From positions 1-5,464 of the forward strand of contig CAVENX010000010.1 of assembly GCA_963617275.1 (NCBI GenBank): 5,464 bases of DNA, read 5' to 3'. This DNA is from Limivicinus sp963617275 (lineage in GTDB: Bacteria; Bacillota; Clostridia; Oscillospirales; Oscillospiraceae). Every line of letters starts with the position of its first letter. Position 1 is the stretch's first letter. Of this stretch, positions 5,244 to 5,464 are shown one piece after another. The position numbers and the translations under genes were made by a program. The notes beneath the pieces are model-generated. The model made no database searches. It was given only the letters and a program-made list of their open reading frames with translations, and was not told the origin of the DNA.

Positions 5244-5263
5244 TGTACCTTGAAAATTGAACA
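5244..5263 (+). promoter_or_regulatory. BoxA-like antitermination element in the rRNA leader
   Basis: The 20 bases from TGTACCTTGAAAA to TTGAACA resemble the boxA-type leader and spacer element of Firmicute rRNA operons, which binds NusB/NusE and lets RNA polymerase pass terminators in untranslated rRNA. It lies about 30 bases past the P2 start, a usual place. The assignment rests on similarity to remembered leaders, so it is moderate. Confidence 0.5.
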
Positions 5264-5273
5264 ATGTAAGAAA

Positions 5274-5359
5274 AAGCTTAAGCAAAATAAGCACCAGAAA
5301 AGGGTTCAAGTGTTGAGAGACACTTAAAACGAAAATTTCTATTGAGAGCAGATAAGCTT
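5274..5359 (+). other. Predicted folded domain of the pre-16S leader
   Basis: AAGCTTA (5274-5280) can pair with TAAGCTT (5353-5359), enclosing a hairpin at 5308-5325 in which AAGTGT pairs with ACACTT around a TGAGAG loop. Leader RNA upstream of 16S is usually folded and paired with the region beyond the 16S 3' end for RNase III cleavage; that partner is outside the window. The 7-bp closing helix is short and could be chance. Confidence 0.35.
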
Positions 5360-5371
5360 GAATAGATTGAG

Positions 5372-5397
5372 TTAAGCATCCGGAAACGGATGATTAA
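5372..5397 (+). other. GAAA-tetraloop hairpin next to the 16S 5' end
   Basis: CATCCG (5377-5382) pairs with CGGATG (5387-5392) around GAAA, a GNRA-type loop. Past a single G/A mismatch, TTAA (5372-5375) pairs with TTAA (5394-5397). The structure ends about 6 bases before the predicted mature 16S 5' end, which suggests a role in pre-16S folding or processing. Confidence 0.6.
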
Positions 5398-5403
5398 ATA
5401 CAA

Positions 5404-5464
<61 letters not shown>

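Overview
The window looks like chromosomal DNA of a spore-forming Clostridia-class Firmicute. The evidence is a complete GerA-type spore germination receptor operon, strong GGAGG ribosome binding sites, SigA-type rRNA promoters, and the first ~61 bases of a bacterial 16S rRNA gene reading GATGAACGCTGGCGGCGTGC. Genes are G+C-rich and the rRNA promoter region is strongly A-rich. A lineage near the Oscillospirales is my guess; too little 16S is present to be sure.

Layout. 1-96: non-coding, dense in inverted repeats. 97-234 (minus): a small 45-codon gene with a TTG start and a strong GGAGGTG site; function unknown. 235-330: divergent promoter region. 331-1068 (plus): rsmE, the 16S rRNA m3U1498 methyltransferase. 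1069-1188: convergent intergenic region with a G+C-rich hairpin, a hairpin related to the one at 63-90, and a long hairpin with an A/T tract in its stem. 1189-4978 (minus): a tight three-gene operon in the order gerA-type A subunit, C subunit (lipoprotein), B subunit (permease-like), with both junctions overlapping by 4 bases (ATGA). This is the AA-AC-AB order of the B. subtilis gerK operon. 4979-5403: no protein gene; it holds a SigG-like promoter for the ger operon, phased A-tracts, two tandem rRNA promoters and the rRNA leader with a boxA-like element and hairpins. 5404-5464 (plus): 5' end of 16S rRNA, cut by the window edge.

How they work together. The three Ger proteins are expected to form one nutrient-germinant receptor in the inner membrane of the spore. 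The A subunit gates an ion-conducting complex, the B subunit is the likely ligand binder, and the C subunit is the lipid-anchored outer-face partner. RsmE acts on 16S rRNA, but its nearness to the rRNA operon need not be functional. The ger operon and the rRNA operon diverge from one short A-rich region, although they serve opposite phases of life (late forespore versus fast growth).

I do not see a new multi-gene system. The points most worth checking are a predicted leaderless SigG transcript for the germination operon, the duplicated core of the two rRNA promoters with the same bases around the start point, the small TTG-start gene, and the related palindromes on both sides of rsmE.
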